From Perognathus longimembris pacificus (taxonomy: Eukaryota > Chordata > Mammalia > Rodentia > Heteromyidae): DNA of 64,000 nt. Of the stretch, positions 11,181-24,201 are shown in pieces. The DNA lies in NCBI RefSeq assembly GCF_023159225.1, contig NC_063169.1, positions 55,019,934 to 55,083,933 on the forward strand, read 5' to 3'. The notes beneath the pieces were generated by a model. The model was not told where the DNA came from and did no database searches. It saw only the letters and a list, made by a program, of their open reading frames with translations. Made by a program: the position numbers and the translations under genes. The stretch's first letter is position 1; each line of letters starts with the position of its first letter.

Positions 11181-12252
11181 TTATCACAGTTAGATAGCAC
11201 TGCAAGGATATTTATATTTAAGATGAAGTTGACTTACTATGAGTAGGAAGCTTATATTCTGAGATAATTATTCTCCAGGTAATTTTGTGATTAAAAACAT
11301 CTTAGGCTACTTTTTAAAATAATCTTTGGCCGAATCTACATATCATAAGTGATATGCATATTATAGTTTGCTTTTTTGGCTAACCAGAAACTCCCGGCTT
11401 AGACCACGATGGATGCTTGACCCTACAGTGAAGGACAGCACACCAAGCCTTTGTTGACCACAGGGACCTTGGCAGAACTTTAGAGAACACCTCAGGGGCT
11501 GCAAGATCAGATGTTGCTGAAGGGAAAAAAATACATTTGGGTGGGGAGGTATCTGAGGCACATCAAAGGCGACAGCAAAAAGCCACAGCTATGTTATTAT
11601 AACAAAAGTTAGGGCAAAGGTGATATCCCCCTTGAATAAAGGAATTTTAGTAGCACCCAAGTAGATGACTTCAGAAAACAGTAAGTCTCAAGCAAGAAAA
11701 GGAAAACTTTGCCAAAGTAGGAGGCTGATTCGAATGTTTTCTTTCAGTAATTATAAGAAATACACAGGAACATAAAAATATAAGCCAAAGGAGGAACAAT
11801 CATGTTTTCTTTAAGATCGGTTCTAATCATGACTACATATACAATAGCACCCCCGTATCTGAGCTACTAACAGAAATCACTGAAAGCCTCTTTTCCAAAG
11901 TGGGAACGCCAACCTTCAATAAGTAGCTCCTGTTTTCCTCTCTGTTACTTTGTCATGGGTTTGCCTCAATGTTTAGTACAAAGGATGATCTAGAAATCAT
12001 TACTATAAACCAAGAGATTGTTGGCCCCAGGAAGAGAGTGAAATGTCAAGGATTTGCTCAGAAAACAGGCTTTAAGCTATTGTGGACTCTGGGTTAGGAA
12101 CACACGCTATTCACCATAGGAACACTCGTCTATCACCATATGCCATACATGTGACTTGTAAAACTTCCCTGAGTTACCACAGAAACAGAGTCCACGAGAC
12201 TCGTAGATCCTTTAATAAGGTGAAATTTATTGTTGTTATGAGGATGGGTATA
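11181..12252. other. Non-coding unique sequence
   Basis: No repeat or exon recognised. Confidence 0.35.
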
Positions 12253-12470
12253 GGGCTGGGAATGTGGTCCAGTGGTAGAGTGCTTTCCTAGCATTCATGA
12301 GGCCCTGGGTTTGATTACTCAGTACCACAAAAAAACAAACACCAAAACAGAAAAAGCCAGATGTGGCGCCGTGGCTCAAGTGGTAGAGTACTAGCCTTGA
12401 GCAATAAGAAGCTCAAGGACAGTGCCCAGGCCCTGAGTTCAAGCCCCAGGACTAGCATCCAAAAAAAAAA
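12253..12470 (+). repeat. IDL-Geo SINE, older type
   Basis: Full dimer with an expanded A/C-rich linker between the halves (AAAAAACAAACACCAAAACAG). Geo ends CCCCAGGACTAGC plus A tail. Confidence 0.9.
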
Positions 12471-12723
12471 GGATAGATGGAGAAAAACACACTGAAACTA
12501 TATAAGTAATAATACCCAATAATAATTCCACACCTGCATTCAATTAAAAATCCTAAACCTTGAGCTAGCATTAGATCATAATGATTTCAACTGCACTGTG
12601 GAAATCACACTAAGTTAGCATGCTCTTTAGCCAATATTACGGTTGATTTTTACAGTTAAACTTTTTTTTCCTCTTAATTCCATGAGAGTTAGCAATACCT
12701 CTCATCTAAAATTACTTTACAAG

Positions 12724-12920
12724 TCAGGAGCTGGTAGCTCATACCTGTAATCTTAGCTACTCAGGGCACTGAGATCTGAGAATCAAGGTTGGAAGCTAGC
12801 CCTAGCAGAAAAGTCCAAGAGTCTATCTCTAACCAGCAAAATGCTGGACTTAAATAGCACAACACCAGGTATGTGTGAAAAAGGTGAGCAAGCATACAAG
12901 ACCCTGAGCAACAGAATTGG
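12724..12920 (+). repeat. Degenerate B1-Geo SINE
   Basis: The head is clear (GGAGCTGGTAGCTCATACCT); the Geo half is badly eroded after 12850, with only GAGCAAGC and ACCCTGAGCAAC recognisable. Confidence 0.6.
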
Positions 12921-13944
12921 CATGATAGATAAATAGATAGCTTCAAAAATACTCAAATTCATTCAGGCTAAGGCAACTAAATACACTACAATAAGAGTAT
13001 TTTTTGTTCCTAGCCCCTCAGTTTGATCATATTTATACATGTTCTGTAAACAAATATCCTCTACTCAAAGTATGATATTAGACTCTGGTGGATTTTAACC
13101 CCAGCTGAGAACATAGAATCAAATGCCTATATCTCATTAACAAACTTTGAGAACAAAGGAGTCATCCACAAAGCAAACAGGCTACAGCCAGTTTATTTCC
13201 CAAACTGAAAAGCTGTCAGGAATTTCCCATCCATAAAATGACATACACTGAAAGATATGAGCAAAATAGCGTACTTCAGTTCCAAGAAAATTCAGCCTAA
13301 CTCCCTCATTCTCATAGGAAAACACACTTTCACATGTTTAAAGTGATTATATTATGACAAGAAGCTGGAAGAAAAACTAAGGCTGAAGGGAAAAAAATAA
13401 CTGTCTGAAAGTAGAAAATGCTCGACTAACGAGAAATCAATCAGTATACATACACATGCATTCACTGTCTTCACAGTACTTAGAAAGTACTCAGTCCTAT
13501 GCTACATAAATATGTCCTACTTACATGTTAAAGTTAAAGCAATGAAATCCTTCCCCCCCCCCCCTTTCTACTCATTCCAACTGATTACGATCAAGGAGCA
13601 ACTCATGACATGAAAACTTAACAGGACTCAGTACAGCTGTAAAGTGTTCTTACACTTAGTGAGCTTATTAAAAACCCTCCTTTCCTCTTAAACTTTTGCC
13701 TCGGACAGAACACATACAAAACATATCCCAAGCAGGGAAATCTCCTTTCTGTCTCTGAGAGAATTCCATCTCCCGCAGCAGGAGGTCTTTCTTCCTGTGT
13801 GCAACAACAACAACAACAAAAAGAACAATGACTTTTTAACTTTCCAAACTCTCTCAGGGTTGGATTAAACTGGAACCAGCACTGCCACTGAACCCTGGGC
13901 TGATAAACTGACAGTTTGCCCAAACAGACCCACAGCCCTCTCAC
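12921..13944. other. Non-coding unique sequence, presumed intron
   Basis: If the 13.95 kb exon is real, this is the start of its intron. It contains a 12-base C run (13553-13564). The 108-codon minus frame at 13618-13944 reads through the donor and looks accidental. Confidence 0.35.
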
Positions 13945-13960
13945 CTTTCAGGCAGAACAT
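13945..13960 (-). CDS. Candidate second alternative first coding exon of NHSL1
   Basis: On the minus strand ATG at 13960-13958 gives MFCLK plus one base, ending CTGAAAG at 13945 before a strong donor, GTGAGA at 13944. The donor phase (one leftover base, G) is the same as in the recognised NHSL1 exon, so it would join the AVSNLDEES exon as MFCLK-A. An A lies at -3. An earlier ATG (13977-13975, MELLQNVLPE) is in a different frame and would act as a short overlapping upstream frame. The sequence upstream is G+C richer than its surroundings. NHS-family genes are known to use several short first exons, but I cannot confirm this one from memory. Confidence 0.35.
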
Positions 13961-14200
13961 TCTGCAGAAGTTCCATGGAGGGGACGGTGCTCTGTGAGCT
14001 GATGTAGGCTGCAGTGCTAGGCACAGCTGTCTCCCACCCACCTCCTCAACAGCCACCACCACCACAGCCCAGAGCGGGGCAGCCAGCCAGCATTACTGCA
14101 GGAAGCCACTGCCCAATCCCAGCTTTCTGGGCAGGGCCACCGACACCTCCCTAACTCTCCTCCGTTATTTCACACCATGGCCAGCCCAGGATCCTCTAGA
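13961..14200 (-). other. Possible untranslated leader/promoter of the 13.95 kb exon
   Basis: Repeat-free and moderately G+C rich, with a GTGGTGGTGGTGG run at about 14052-14068 (minus strand) and a CCCCGCTCTGGGC patch. CpG is sparse, so this is not an island. I see no TATA box. It stands out mainly because it leads directly into a strong donor. Confidence 0.25.
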
Positions 14201-15996
14201 AAAGGGAGGAGAGCCAGAGCTCAGCAGTCATCGTGGATCCAGACCAGGACAGCCCAGCCCAAGGGCAAGTCCATTTGTTTGAGCTCATCTCTCAGCATTT
14301 TCCGTTTTCCATCACCACAGCAGATGTGGCTCCTCATGTGATCAGCAGTACAAAAAAGAAATCACTCGATTCAGTTTCACTGTGTGCCATTAATTATGAC
14401 TTACTGTTCTTTGACTTCCCTGTTGCTTTTCTGTCCAGTGCTTTGGTACACAGTAAACACAATATGAAACTTTGCACACAGCTGACATCTTACGTAAATG
14501 AGCAGCTATATGTGAAATGCTCATATACTGCCAAGTGGCAAACACTTTTATTATTGTCATTGCTTCTATGGTTGATAAATGAAAGTTAGGATAAACATTT
14601 TGGTGTGTTCACTTCTATGGCCTTGCCTTTTTTAAATTTTCAGATGGGGATACAAAATTAACATTAGCGTATGTGAATTTCTAATAACTGTCCTCATGAT
14701 CAGGTCATGCAATTTCTTCCCTTCCCTCCCAGAGTTCAACTCCTGTGTCAAGTTCAGGGCTCCTTTCTGTGAACACTTGAACACGGGTTCAAAGTGAAAG
14801 AAGAGAACATCTGCTACAGACATTGTCTCAGAAGCACCCAGTATAAAGTGCCATCGGAGCATGAAGTGGCCCTGGTCTTTCCCCACCCTGATTTGGTGAA
14901 GATCTCCTGGCTGCAGGAAGTGGCCATTGTGTGTCAGGTCCCCAGCCCCCAGCTGCTTGCAGATCTTCCTTTGGCCTCTACAGGATGCAGGAAACTGACT
15001 CACAAACCAATCCATCCATCTGTGTGCTGGAGTGTCTGTAGCAGCCCGTGCTGGATAGGATGATGCTCTATTCTTTTGGCTTTCCATATCCTAGTTGAGT
15101 TTTCTACTCCCTGTCATCCGGTACCACCAACAGCATCTGGTTAATAAATTACCTACCCCAAGGAAGTCAGAGCTCTAGTTGCTATGATCTCATGAGGTTC
15201 ATGGCCAGAAGCAAGATGGGGGGGGGGGGGGGAGGCAGGGGATAATGACTTGAAGGCAGAAGGATAGACTATGACAGCAATTCTCAGAACAGAACTGCTT
15301 ATCTCATTTAGTAGCCAAGAGGTGATCTGATCACCCAGCTACCAGCCCTCTTGACTAGGCCACTTTTTACCCTTCCATAGTGGGTCAGAAGAGTCATTCT
15401 CTGTCCTCTCCTATCTCAGGCAGTCTTTCATGTTATATGTATGGATTGCCAAGGTTTTCCTGAGGTGATTCTTGTGAGTTAGATTCAGCTTTTGAAACTC
15501 CCCATTCAGAAACAAAATCCACACCGCAGCCCAAAACGTAGAATTTAACGGAGTGAGATGAATCATGTCTACCCAAAATTCATGTCTACCCCCAGAAATC
15601 AACCTCATTTGGAAGTAGGGGTCTTTGTAGAGGCAGTTAAGGAAAAGATGAAGAAGGTACTAGCTTACAGTGGGTTGATCAGAGAAAAAGGGACACTGGG
15701 AAGATCTACTGGGGATGGGACAGAGAGTGCACTGATGCTGCAAGGGCAAAGAGCTCCCAGCAACACGCCAGGCTCGAAGAACAAATGTTCTCCCTCGGCA
15801 CCTTCAGAGACAATGTGACCCTGAGGTGCCCTGCTTCCAGACCGTGGCCTCCTGAAGAGAGGCAGAATTAACTTTCCTGTCTCAGGCCACCACACCCAGG
15901 TGATTTGGAACAGCGGCCACAGGACACCAACATATTTTAGCAAGACAAGGATATGGGAAAAAGAGCCTTTCTTCCCCTCTCTCTTTTTTTTTTTTT
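14201..15996. other. Non-coding unique sequence
   Basis: Longest frames are 118 codons plus (14233-14589) and 151 codons minus (14632-15087); neither shows a known family. A 15-base G run lies at 15218-15232. Confidence 0.35.
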
Positions 15997-16008
15997 GGGG
16001 GGGGGGGA

Positions 16009-16178
16009 GCAGTCCTGGGCCTTGGGCTCAGGGCCTGAGCACTGTCCCTGGCTCCTTTTTGCTCAAGGCTAGCACTCTGCCACTTGAGCCACAGCCATTT
16101 TCTGTATATGTGGTGTTGGGGAATTAAACCCAGGGCTTCATGTATAAGAGGCAATCATTCTTGCCATATCCCCAGCCC
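16009..16178 (-). repeat. IDL-Geo SINE with small internal deletion
   Basis: Young-type copy lacking about 11 bases at the IDL/Geo junction (CACAGCCATTTTC, where other copies have CAGCGCCACTTCTGG in between). A T run and an 11-base G run precede it at 15985-16007. TCTTCC(CC)TCTCTC motifs on both sides suggest a target duplication. Confidence 0.88.
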
Positions 16179-16234
16179 TCTTCCTCTCTCTTTTTAAATG
16201 GACTATAATCTGTGTTTATATCGGCTTATAATCT

Positions 16235-16244
16235 CCCCCCCCCC
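16235..16244 (+). repeat. C10 homopolymer
   Basis: Uninterrupted C run in unique sequence just after the SINE. Confidence 0.9.
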
Positions 16245-16644
16245 ACCATCCTGTATTTCCCAGGGTGAAAGTTTTACGTGGAAAAAAAAAAAAGAAAGAA
16301 ATCTTTCTGTGACATAACACTCCCAGACAACATAATTATCTCCTATTAAAGTAGCAAAACGAACAATAAAGTTCGCAGCATTCATCTCAAGCAGTGGAAG
16401 TGGAATGGATTTTTATTAATGTCAAGTAAAAGCCTAGCATGTAAAGAATCTTTTTTGCTTGGGGGGGGGGGGTGTTTGTTTAGAGGTCTGAGAGATATCA
16501 GAACACAGAGAATATCCATCAGCCCTTTGGGCTTTCTGTATTTTCCAGATAGGGTGTCACATTTTTGCCATGGTGTAGCCTCAGAATGCAATCATTCTAT
16601 CTGTGTCTTCTACACCTGGCTTACTGGTTGAGAAGGGAGTTCCG

Positions 16645-16738
16645 TGAACTTTTTGCTCAGACTGTCCTCAAACTACAATCATCCCACTCTTAGCCTTCCA
16701 CTAAGCTGAGATTACAGGTGCAAGCTACCACGTTCGGA
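16645..16738 (-). repeat. B1-like monomer, diverged
   Basis: Reverse complement of a 7SL-like head: TTTTTGCTCAGACTGTCC, then GAGATTACAGGTGCAAGC. Confidence 0.6.
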
Positions 16739-17195
16739 GAAATAAATAAATCTCCCACACTTTTTTTTTTACTATCAGACACTGCAAATAAAACATAAAG
16801 AATTACACTGTTCAAACTCTGAAAAGTTAAAAGAACTTTCCACTAAAATTATGCTGTCTGTTACCAATTATACCAAGACTAAAAAACAAGTATACAAGAG
16901 GTCTACATCAAGGAACAGTGTTGAAATACAGGCCCACAGTTTACAGCCCTCTGGACACAAAGGTCTTTCGTTGGCCAAGCCTGACGGTAGGGCGGAAACT
17001 CCTGTAGAATTACAGCATCCAACATCATGTTAAACTTTAACACTGTTATCATCTCTAGAAGAGGGAGTGGTACCCACATGCACAGCCAAAACTTTTCAGA
17101 GAATAATATCTTCCAAAGTATGCCAGAACAATTTCGCTTGTGTGCTAAAATCACTTTATTTTTATTTCAATAAAATAGTGGAGATAAGAAATTAA

Positions 17196-17300
17196 GGAAG
17201 TGGCGCTGTGGCTCAAAGTGGTAGAGCGCTAGTCTTGAGCTGAAGAGCTCAGGGACAGTGCCCAGGCCCAGAAGTTCAAGCCCCATAATCCCCTCCCCCC
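17196..17300 (+). repeat. Geo half only
   Basis: Begins GGAAGTGGCGCTGTGGC and ends TTCAAGCCCCATAATCC, with no head. A 5'-truncated retroposition is likely. It carries the B1-Geo form GAAGAGCTCAGGGACAG. Confidence 0.8.
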
Positions 17301-18112
17301 CAAAAAAAAGTAGAAATTAATTTGCCTAACACATAGAACTAATGAGTTTACACTGCATCAAAACTCATACTTCATCTTTAACAAAACACACACACAAAAA
17401 AAAAAACTTTTCTAAGAAAAATAGCATCTCTTCTCTTAAGCATCTCAACTCTTTCTCTTAATGAAAACACCAGGCAAGGATGGGAAAGCTTTTCTCTCCA
17501 TACACTCACAGGTTTGTTCATAGTAGCTAGAAAGTACATTAGACAGTCCTAGACAGGCTTTTGAAATCAGGGCTGCCTAGAGACGTTATGTCTGCTCACC
17601 AGTGATTTTTCCTTTTCCCTCTACATTGCAAGAAATTGATACCTTAAAGATTAGAATAAACCAGTTCCTTAGGGCAGAAACCACTCTAGTGCCGCCTGTG
17701 ACTTTCAAAATAGGAGTTTAATTTACTCAGCTGAATTTACCTAAGTTGTTATTACCCCCAGTCCTCCTACTGTTCTACTATTCTAGAATACTTCTGGAAT
17801 ATTTGTGTTCTTTCAGAAAAACAATTTGGTCTTAGATGTTCTGTGCCACAGGGACCAAGAAGAGAACAAGAATTGAAATGCTATAACTTTAACTTGGTTA
17901 ATTCAGCTATTTTCTTGGTTGGTTAACTAATTAATCAATCAGTTTATGGATGCAAATGACTGATCTTAAGTCTTTGTGCGTACTAAACCTGCTCTTTCCC
18001 AGTGAGCTATACCTCTCCTTAGTTAGTAAAATTAATTCACAGACCTGTCCCCCTCCCCCAAATTTGGACAACTGTATATGCAGGAAAATCTGGAACACAG
18101 TTCTTTTGTGTG
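17301..18112. other. Non-coding unique sequence
   Basis: AT-rich; no repeat or exon recognised. Confidence 0.35.
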
Positions 18113-18350
18113 TGTGATCCTGGAGTTTGATCTAAGGTCCTAGGTGCTGTCCTTGAGCTTTTTTGCTCAAGGCTAGTAGTGTTCTACCACTTAAACCACA
18201 GCTCTATTTCCTACTTTTTGTGTGTAGTTGTTTGGAGATAACAGTCTGGTGCATGGACTTTTCTGCCTGGGGTAGCCTGAATCACAATCATCAGATCTCA
18301 GTCTCTCATGAGGAGCTAGGATTCTAAGTGCGAGCCACTGGTGCCTGGCT
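18113..18350 (-). repeat. B1-Geo SINE
   Basis: Minus strand, both halves, moderately diverged. The linker GTTTGGAGATAACAGTC replaces the common TTAATTGGAGATAAGAGTC. Confidence 0.82.
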
Positions 18351-19924
18351 GGAACACACTTCTTTGTTCTGGATGTTTCCTCCTCTTAACACCATCTGAA
18401 CCCGATTTCATTTGTCTGCATGCTGGAGCCAGACCTAACCTACCTGGATCCCAGGGTAAACTTCATCATTCTCTTAGCAAATGCCTCTATCCTGGATTAT
18501 AATGTCCAGGACACAGACAATATGGCAGTCCAAGGCAAGCAGGCAAATGATGGGACTCCTGTGCCAGCCTCAGGTACCATTCACATCACTCTATTTTCTC
18601 CCTAAACTTAAGTTTTGCTCTAACTGTACATTTTAAAATATGCTCTCCTCAACTAGTTCTTAAGGGTTAATGCTCTTCATAGGCAAATCTAGATTCTTTG
18701 ACATCACTACCAAGAAAGTAGCCTTCCTTTGGCTCCTTTCCCTGAAATGATTGTCTAATCTCATTCATGGCATCTTAGCTCTCCTAGTAACCAAATTTTT
18801 TTTATTTTTTTTTTAAAAGAATCTTTGGGACCTTTTTTGATTCCATCTCCCAGGGAACATAAGAATGTGCTTGCAGGCTGAGCTGCTTTCTTAGTTGAGG
18901 TAATCTTACAGCGTCTCTGGCTGCTCTCAGCAGTGGTAGACTGTCTTGACTTCCACTGCAGGGAGTCCACTGGGCCTTACGGCTCTCTAACTCTGCTTGC
19001 TAGAGGCACACTCATACTCAGAAGCAGTGGCAGCAGTCTGTGCCATTCAACCAGCTCCTGGCTTCAACATGTAGTTCCCTCCCTAGGACCATCCCTGGGA
19101 AGGTAGCCATAAGGTGAGCAAAGCCTTTCTCCACCACGGCCCCTCCAGGATGTTTCTGCCTTGTCACAGGCCGGAAAGCCATGGAACTGACTGATCATGG
19201 TCTGAAACCTCCAAAGTCGTGAGCCAACATAAACTTTTCCTTTTCAAAAGAAAACAACAACCAAAACCAACAAACAATTAGTAATGTGCCTTTGGCTGAA
19301 ATGCTTCTTCAAAGCAGAATACTCCTCCATACCTACCATTTCGTTCTGTCTGGTTTTCTTACTCAGTCCTACTTAGTATATCTTTCTAAAAGAACTCCAG
19401 TGGTTTCACTCTCTCCCTCATGGGGGGTGGAGGGGAGAGCATGTTTTCACATATGTGAAAAACATAAGAGAACTATAAATCTCAAACTCCTCATCTAGCA
19501 ATGAAGGCTCTTCTGGACTTGGACTCAAGTCTTTTTCCAGTGTAGTCTGGACACACCCCTGAAATGGTCCCCTTGGTAGGAGTTATGCCATATTCAGTAT
19601 GGTTTCTGAGCCCTGCTGCTTCAATCAGGTTATGATTTCCTTTGTCTGGAAGGTGACCCCACCCCCAACCCCAATTGCTGACTTTTCCAGTGCGTCTCAC
19701 ACCAGTAGAATCAGTCCAACCCTGCACTATACCCATACACTTGATTCATCTGCTCTCACAGTGAGGGTCACCACCACCCACATAGCATGCAGGTTCCCCA
19801 ACCAAGACTTGCTCCATCACACCTAACTTTTGACGCTTTGCAGTATACCTAGAGCACAGAAAACCAGATTCATACCTCACTATTAACTGCTAAAAAGCAA
19901 AAATCAGGTCAGACATAGATGTCC
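18351..19924. other. Non-coding unique sequence
   Basis: No repeats recognised. The 61-codon plus frame at 18420-18605 has no family match. Confidence 0.35.
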
Positions 19925-20153
19925 AATAGCTTTTTTTCTTTTCTTTTTTTTGCCAGTCCTGGGGCTTGAACTCAGGGGCTGAGCACCGTCCCTGGCTTCT
20001 TTTTGCTGAAAGCTAGCACTCTGCCACTTGAGCCACAGTGCCACTTCTGGCTTTTTCTGTTTATGTGGTGCTGAGGAATTGAACTCAGGGCTTCATGTAT
20101 GCGAGGTAAGTACTCTACCACTAAGCCATATTCCCAGCCTCTAATAGCTTTTT
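19925..20153 (-). repeat. IDL-Geo SINE with 11-bp target duplication
   Basis: Element at about 19936-20142 between two copies of AATAGCTTTTT (19925-19935, 20143-20153). Intermediate form: ends AAGCCATATTCCCAGCC on the IDL side. Confidence 0.9.
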
Positions 20154-21551
20154 AAATTCCTGTGAAAAGCCATAATATTTAATATATTCCTTAAAATTAA
20201 ATGATTCACACTCTTTCCCTACATATTATATTTAAAGTCAGAGTTTTAGGGTCCCTAGCACTATGTATATGTATCAAATTATCACAATGCACTCAGAAAT
20301 TTGTACAACTGAAGAATAAAAATAGCTTTTGTAGAGTAAATCACTGATCACTGATAGTTCAAGTTTATCATGGAATTTTTATAACTCATCATCACTTTGG
20401 TCTTGTTTTTAGAAACACAGATATCATTTCCTCTTAGGTAAGTTTGCCCAGAGCTAACTCAGAAAACAACTTTTCCCACTCTCATTCTATCCAAATTAAA
20501 TACTTGAAGGATGAGGGAAGTGGGATAGGAACAAACAAAATTTTCTGGAAGTATCTACTACTGGAATATTGATGTCGGTTATGTCCAGCTGGAGGGAGGA
20601 TACCCAAAGATGTCATAGTAATAATATCCCAAATTCCCTTTCTTAGTTATGTGACAATGAAGCATTGTTACTGTGCCCAAAATATATGTCATATTGAAGG
20701 GACTAGCTTAAAGACATAAAAGATCCTGTACTTCTGGGCTCTGTATTTCGCCAATGCGTTCATGGATGGCTGACTCACTAAAACCCTTTGCTTCCCCGCA
20801 AAGAAAACTAAGCTAAGATAAGAGTTATTTGTATAATCTTCTCCTAAGCATATGAATGAGCCGAGGAAGTTAAAATAACCTTCAACAAAAGAAACAGATG
20901 TGATTCTTTCTAGACAACATCTCCATTCTAAATCACTCTTAAATCAATGTATGAGTCAAAGTTGGTTAAGTCCCTTGTACTAGTCAATCAGGATGACTCC
21001 AAGTTCAGCCACTTCAAATTTATATGTTAATAAACCAAAAGCTTATCCTGGAGAGTAGCTAGACTAGTTTTAGTCATCAAGCAAAGATGAAAAGGATAAC
21101 ACTAAGATATTAGTACTAAGAAACACTATAAAAATGAAAATGTCCTGATTCTTGATGATTTCCACACAGATAACTGATTGGATTACTCGAACAGCAGAGG
21201 TCTTTTTTTTTTTAAGACTTCATAAATTTAAAGTATTTTGTTTTGAAGCCAACTATATACTTGGAAAAGCCCAGAACTCTGTAGAGAGCTATAGAATTTC
21301 TATTAAAAAGTCCCTTTCCGAAATAATCACTTGCCAACTTTTGACTCAATTTAACCATGTTGACAACATGTCACCAAGGAAGACACTGATCACTTCTCGT
21401 TCAACTTCCAAGTCTCCTAAGGAGCCAGGCAAAAACTCAGGAATAGTGAAGTTACTTCAGGACCCAGAGGATTAACATGGATAATGGTTTGAGGGAACTA
21501 CAGCAGTTAGGCCCTGCTTTGGGCTTTCCCCCCCATCCTATGAGTTTAAAA
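20154..21551. other. Non-coding unique sequence
   Basis: About 20300-20330 has an L1-tail-like GTACAACTGAAGAATAAAAA. A 107-codon plus frame at 21152-21475 ending KEPGKNSG... has no recognised family. Confidence 0.35.
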
Positions 21552-21770
21552 ATAAGCAAGGATCTTAGCCTGTGATCCTAGCTACACAGGAGGCTGAGAG
21601 ATGAGAATTGTAGTTTGAAGCCAGCCTAGGCAAGAAAGTCTGTGAGACTTTTATCTCCAATTAACTAACAAAAGCTGGAAGTGGAGCTGTATTTCAACAT
21701 GGTTGAGCACTAGCCTTCAGCAAAAACCTCAAGGACAGCACCTGGGACTAAGTTCAAGACCCAGGACAAG
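21552..21770 (+). repeat. B1-Geo SINE
   Basis: Full dimer, diverged: head CTTAGCCTGTGATCCTAGC, Geo from GCTGGAAGTGGAGCTG to ACCCAGGACAAGC. Confidence 0.82.
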
Positions 21771-22073
21771 CATATACAAAATAATTATATTTCTTCCTCA
21801 AATTTTAATTATGTTACAGGTGATTCTATGAATTTTAACTTTTGACAGCTTTTAAGTATTTTCATGCAAATATATATTTATATAAAGCCTCAGATTCTCA
21901 GGATAATTTAAAGTGTAAATACTTGAATGTTTATTTCAATGTGACTTGTATTAACAGTTTCTAAATTAAAAAAAACATATTATTGTATTCTATATTTTAT
22001 TGTTGTAAAGTTACTTTTTCATTAAAAAATTTTCTTCATCCATTAAAAAAAAATAAGCAAGAAAATGATTTCT

Positions 22074-22165
22074 ATCCAATGCCTAACGTATGAAACTGTA
22101 ACCTCTCTGTACATCAGTTCGATAATAAAAATTTGAAAATAAATAAATAAATGAAGAAGTAAATT
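22074..22165 (+). repeat. L1-type 3' end fragment
   Basis: ATGAAACTGTAACCTCTCTG, TACATCAGTTCGATAATA, then an A-rich (AAAT)n tail. It matches the reverse complement at 5834-5952. Confidence 0.55.
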
Positions 22166-23599
22166 TTAAAAAAAGAAGGAAAAAGAAAAGAAAATTATTT
22201 CTTCAAATTGGCAGGTCAATTTCAGGGGTGGAGTGTGTGCTACAGTGCGCGGTAACCGCAGGGCTATGAGGTCCACGAGGAATGGGCCTCCCACAAACTC
22301 AGCTCTTGCTACCCACCTCTTTGATCATGTCCAACATGACCTGAGCCTTTTCCTTTTCCAATCCAGTTTTATTTCGCTGTCCTCTTTTGAGTATAATGTC
22401 AGCAAAGCTAAATTCCAGTGAACTCTGTTCATAGTAATGGCTCAGATTTACCTGCGTTCTATTTTTATTCAATATAGCTCTGCAAATGTGGTTGTTAACT
22501 CTTACTTGATAACTCTCCAGGCACTTGAGAGGAAAAAGCTAAATGCCAAAAACTGAATACCAAATGCAATATGTAAAAAGTGCATTTGTTTCACTGGAGG
22601 CAGGTATGTTTGTGGGGGCTCTACTAAGTTATTCAACCAGCATAGGGGCTTTAGTTCACACAAAAGAAGAGCAGCAGTGTGGAGGCTAGGAGTGTGTTGC
22701 ATTCACCTCCCTTTCATTCTTTGAAAGCAGAATGCATTTTGATTTTGAGTGGAATAAGACTGACACCAGGGGCTGGTGTTCAGGGCTGGTATTTTCCCCC
22801 CATTTGTCTTTGCTACCATTAGTAAGTTGCTGGTCCCCTGTACATCTGCTTAGAAAACCTTCTTTATGATCCAGGGTAAACAAAGGGCTTCCAAAGCCTG
22901 CTCTGCAAGGTCAGCAAAGGAATCTGTCACTTGACCTTCCCAAGGCAGTCAGGAATGCCGAAATTAAAGTGACACGCTCACAATGCCTTTTAAGAAGAGA
23001 TAAAGCAAGCGACTGACCAAACCTCACCGGGCTTCCATAGGTCCTGAGGTCTTCAGCAAGCTAACTTAACCTCTCCAGATCCTCTCTTTCAGACTAGGCT
23101 AACAGTGAGTGAGGCTCCATACAGCCCCAACATCTTATCCTTGCTGTTAAGGTAACTCTACCTGGATCCCTTCATAACCCAGATTTACAGACAACACACA
23201 AACACTTATTAAAAAATCTTCTCAATGGCACCGAGAGAAAACTACACGGCCATTACTTCAGTTAGATCGAAGTAATTATTTAAGTTGCCTTCTCTACTTA
23301 GGTAAACAAAATCCCGACAGAATTATCAAAATTTTTATTTCATCAGAAAACAAACAGATATTTAAAATTGTCACTGCCTCTGAGATTTTTTACAACTGAC
23401 ACACAGATTAACTATGTGGGACCAAAACCCTTTCCTCTCAAGAGAACCTCTTAGATCACTTCTCCAGTGTGCAGAAAGCCAGACAGAAAAGTAGTGTTTC
23501 TTGAATTACCTCATTGCTTGAGTAACAGAAATTTTATTTTTATTGTTTTTTGATTAATATAAGTTGCATTCAAACAATTCTTCAGCTTTTTCTTTTGTT
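22166..23599. other. Non-coding unique sequence
   Basis: No exon or repeat recognised. Confidence 0.35.
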
Positions 23600-23695
23600 C
23601 TTTTTTAGGTCTGAGACCAGGACTCAAACTCAGTACCCGATGATTTTGCTTATTAGCTAGTGTTTAATCAACTGAGCCACACCCCAACCCCAAGC
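23600..23695 (-). repeat. Old tRNA-derived SINE monomer
   Basis: On the minus strand GGGGTGTGGCTCAGTTGATT (box A-like) and GAGTTTGAGTCCTGG (box B-like). It resembles the tRNA half of the old composites rather than modern IDL. Confidence 0.5.
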
Positions 23696-23946
23696 AACTA
23701 CTGTGGGCCTATCTTGGGGATTGACATCATTTCAACACAATATTAAACAATTCATGTGAATTGAGAAATTCATGGAAAAAAATCAGGTCAGCTTCCTCAG
23801 TCATAATTATATATAATTTTTTATTTATATGAATGAAGGCCAAGTGTTACTTGAAGTTAAGGAGCAAATATATTTATGGAAACAGAACTGACTTTAAATA
23901 ATAAAAATATTTTCTTATCTTCACCATATTTTGACTTTTTAAAACT

Positions 23947-24153
23947 AGACACCTGTAATCCTAGCTACTCAGTAGGCTGAGATCTGAGACTGTGGTTCAA
24001 AGCCAGTCCAGGCAGGAAAGTCCATGAGACTCTTATCTCCAAGTAACCACCAGAAAACTAGAAGTGGCGCTGTGGCTCAAGTAGTAGAGTGCTAGCCTTA
24101 GCTGAAGAGCTCTGAGACAGTGCCCAGGCCCAGGGTTCAAGCCCCATGACCAA
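23947..24153 (+). repeat. B1-Geo SINE, 5' truncated
   Basis: Starts at ACACCTGTAATCCTAGC, missing the first ~20 head bases. Geo reads GAAGAGCTCTGAGACAG. Confidence 0.85.
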
Positions 24154-24201
24154 CAAAAAAATAAGTAAAAGCAGATGAAGTGAAGAAAAGATATGAGAGG
24201 G

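Noticed and set aside
14632..15087. 151-codon minus frame near the candidate 13.95 kb exon
   Set aside because: No family match and no donor leading toward NHSL1; includes sequence without coding character.
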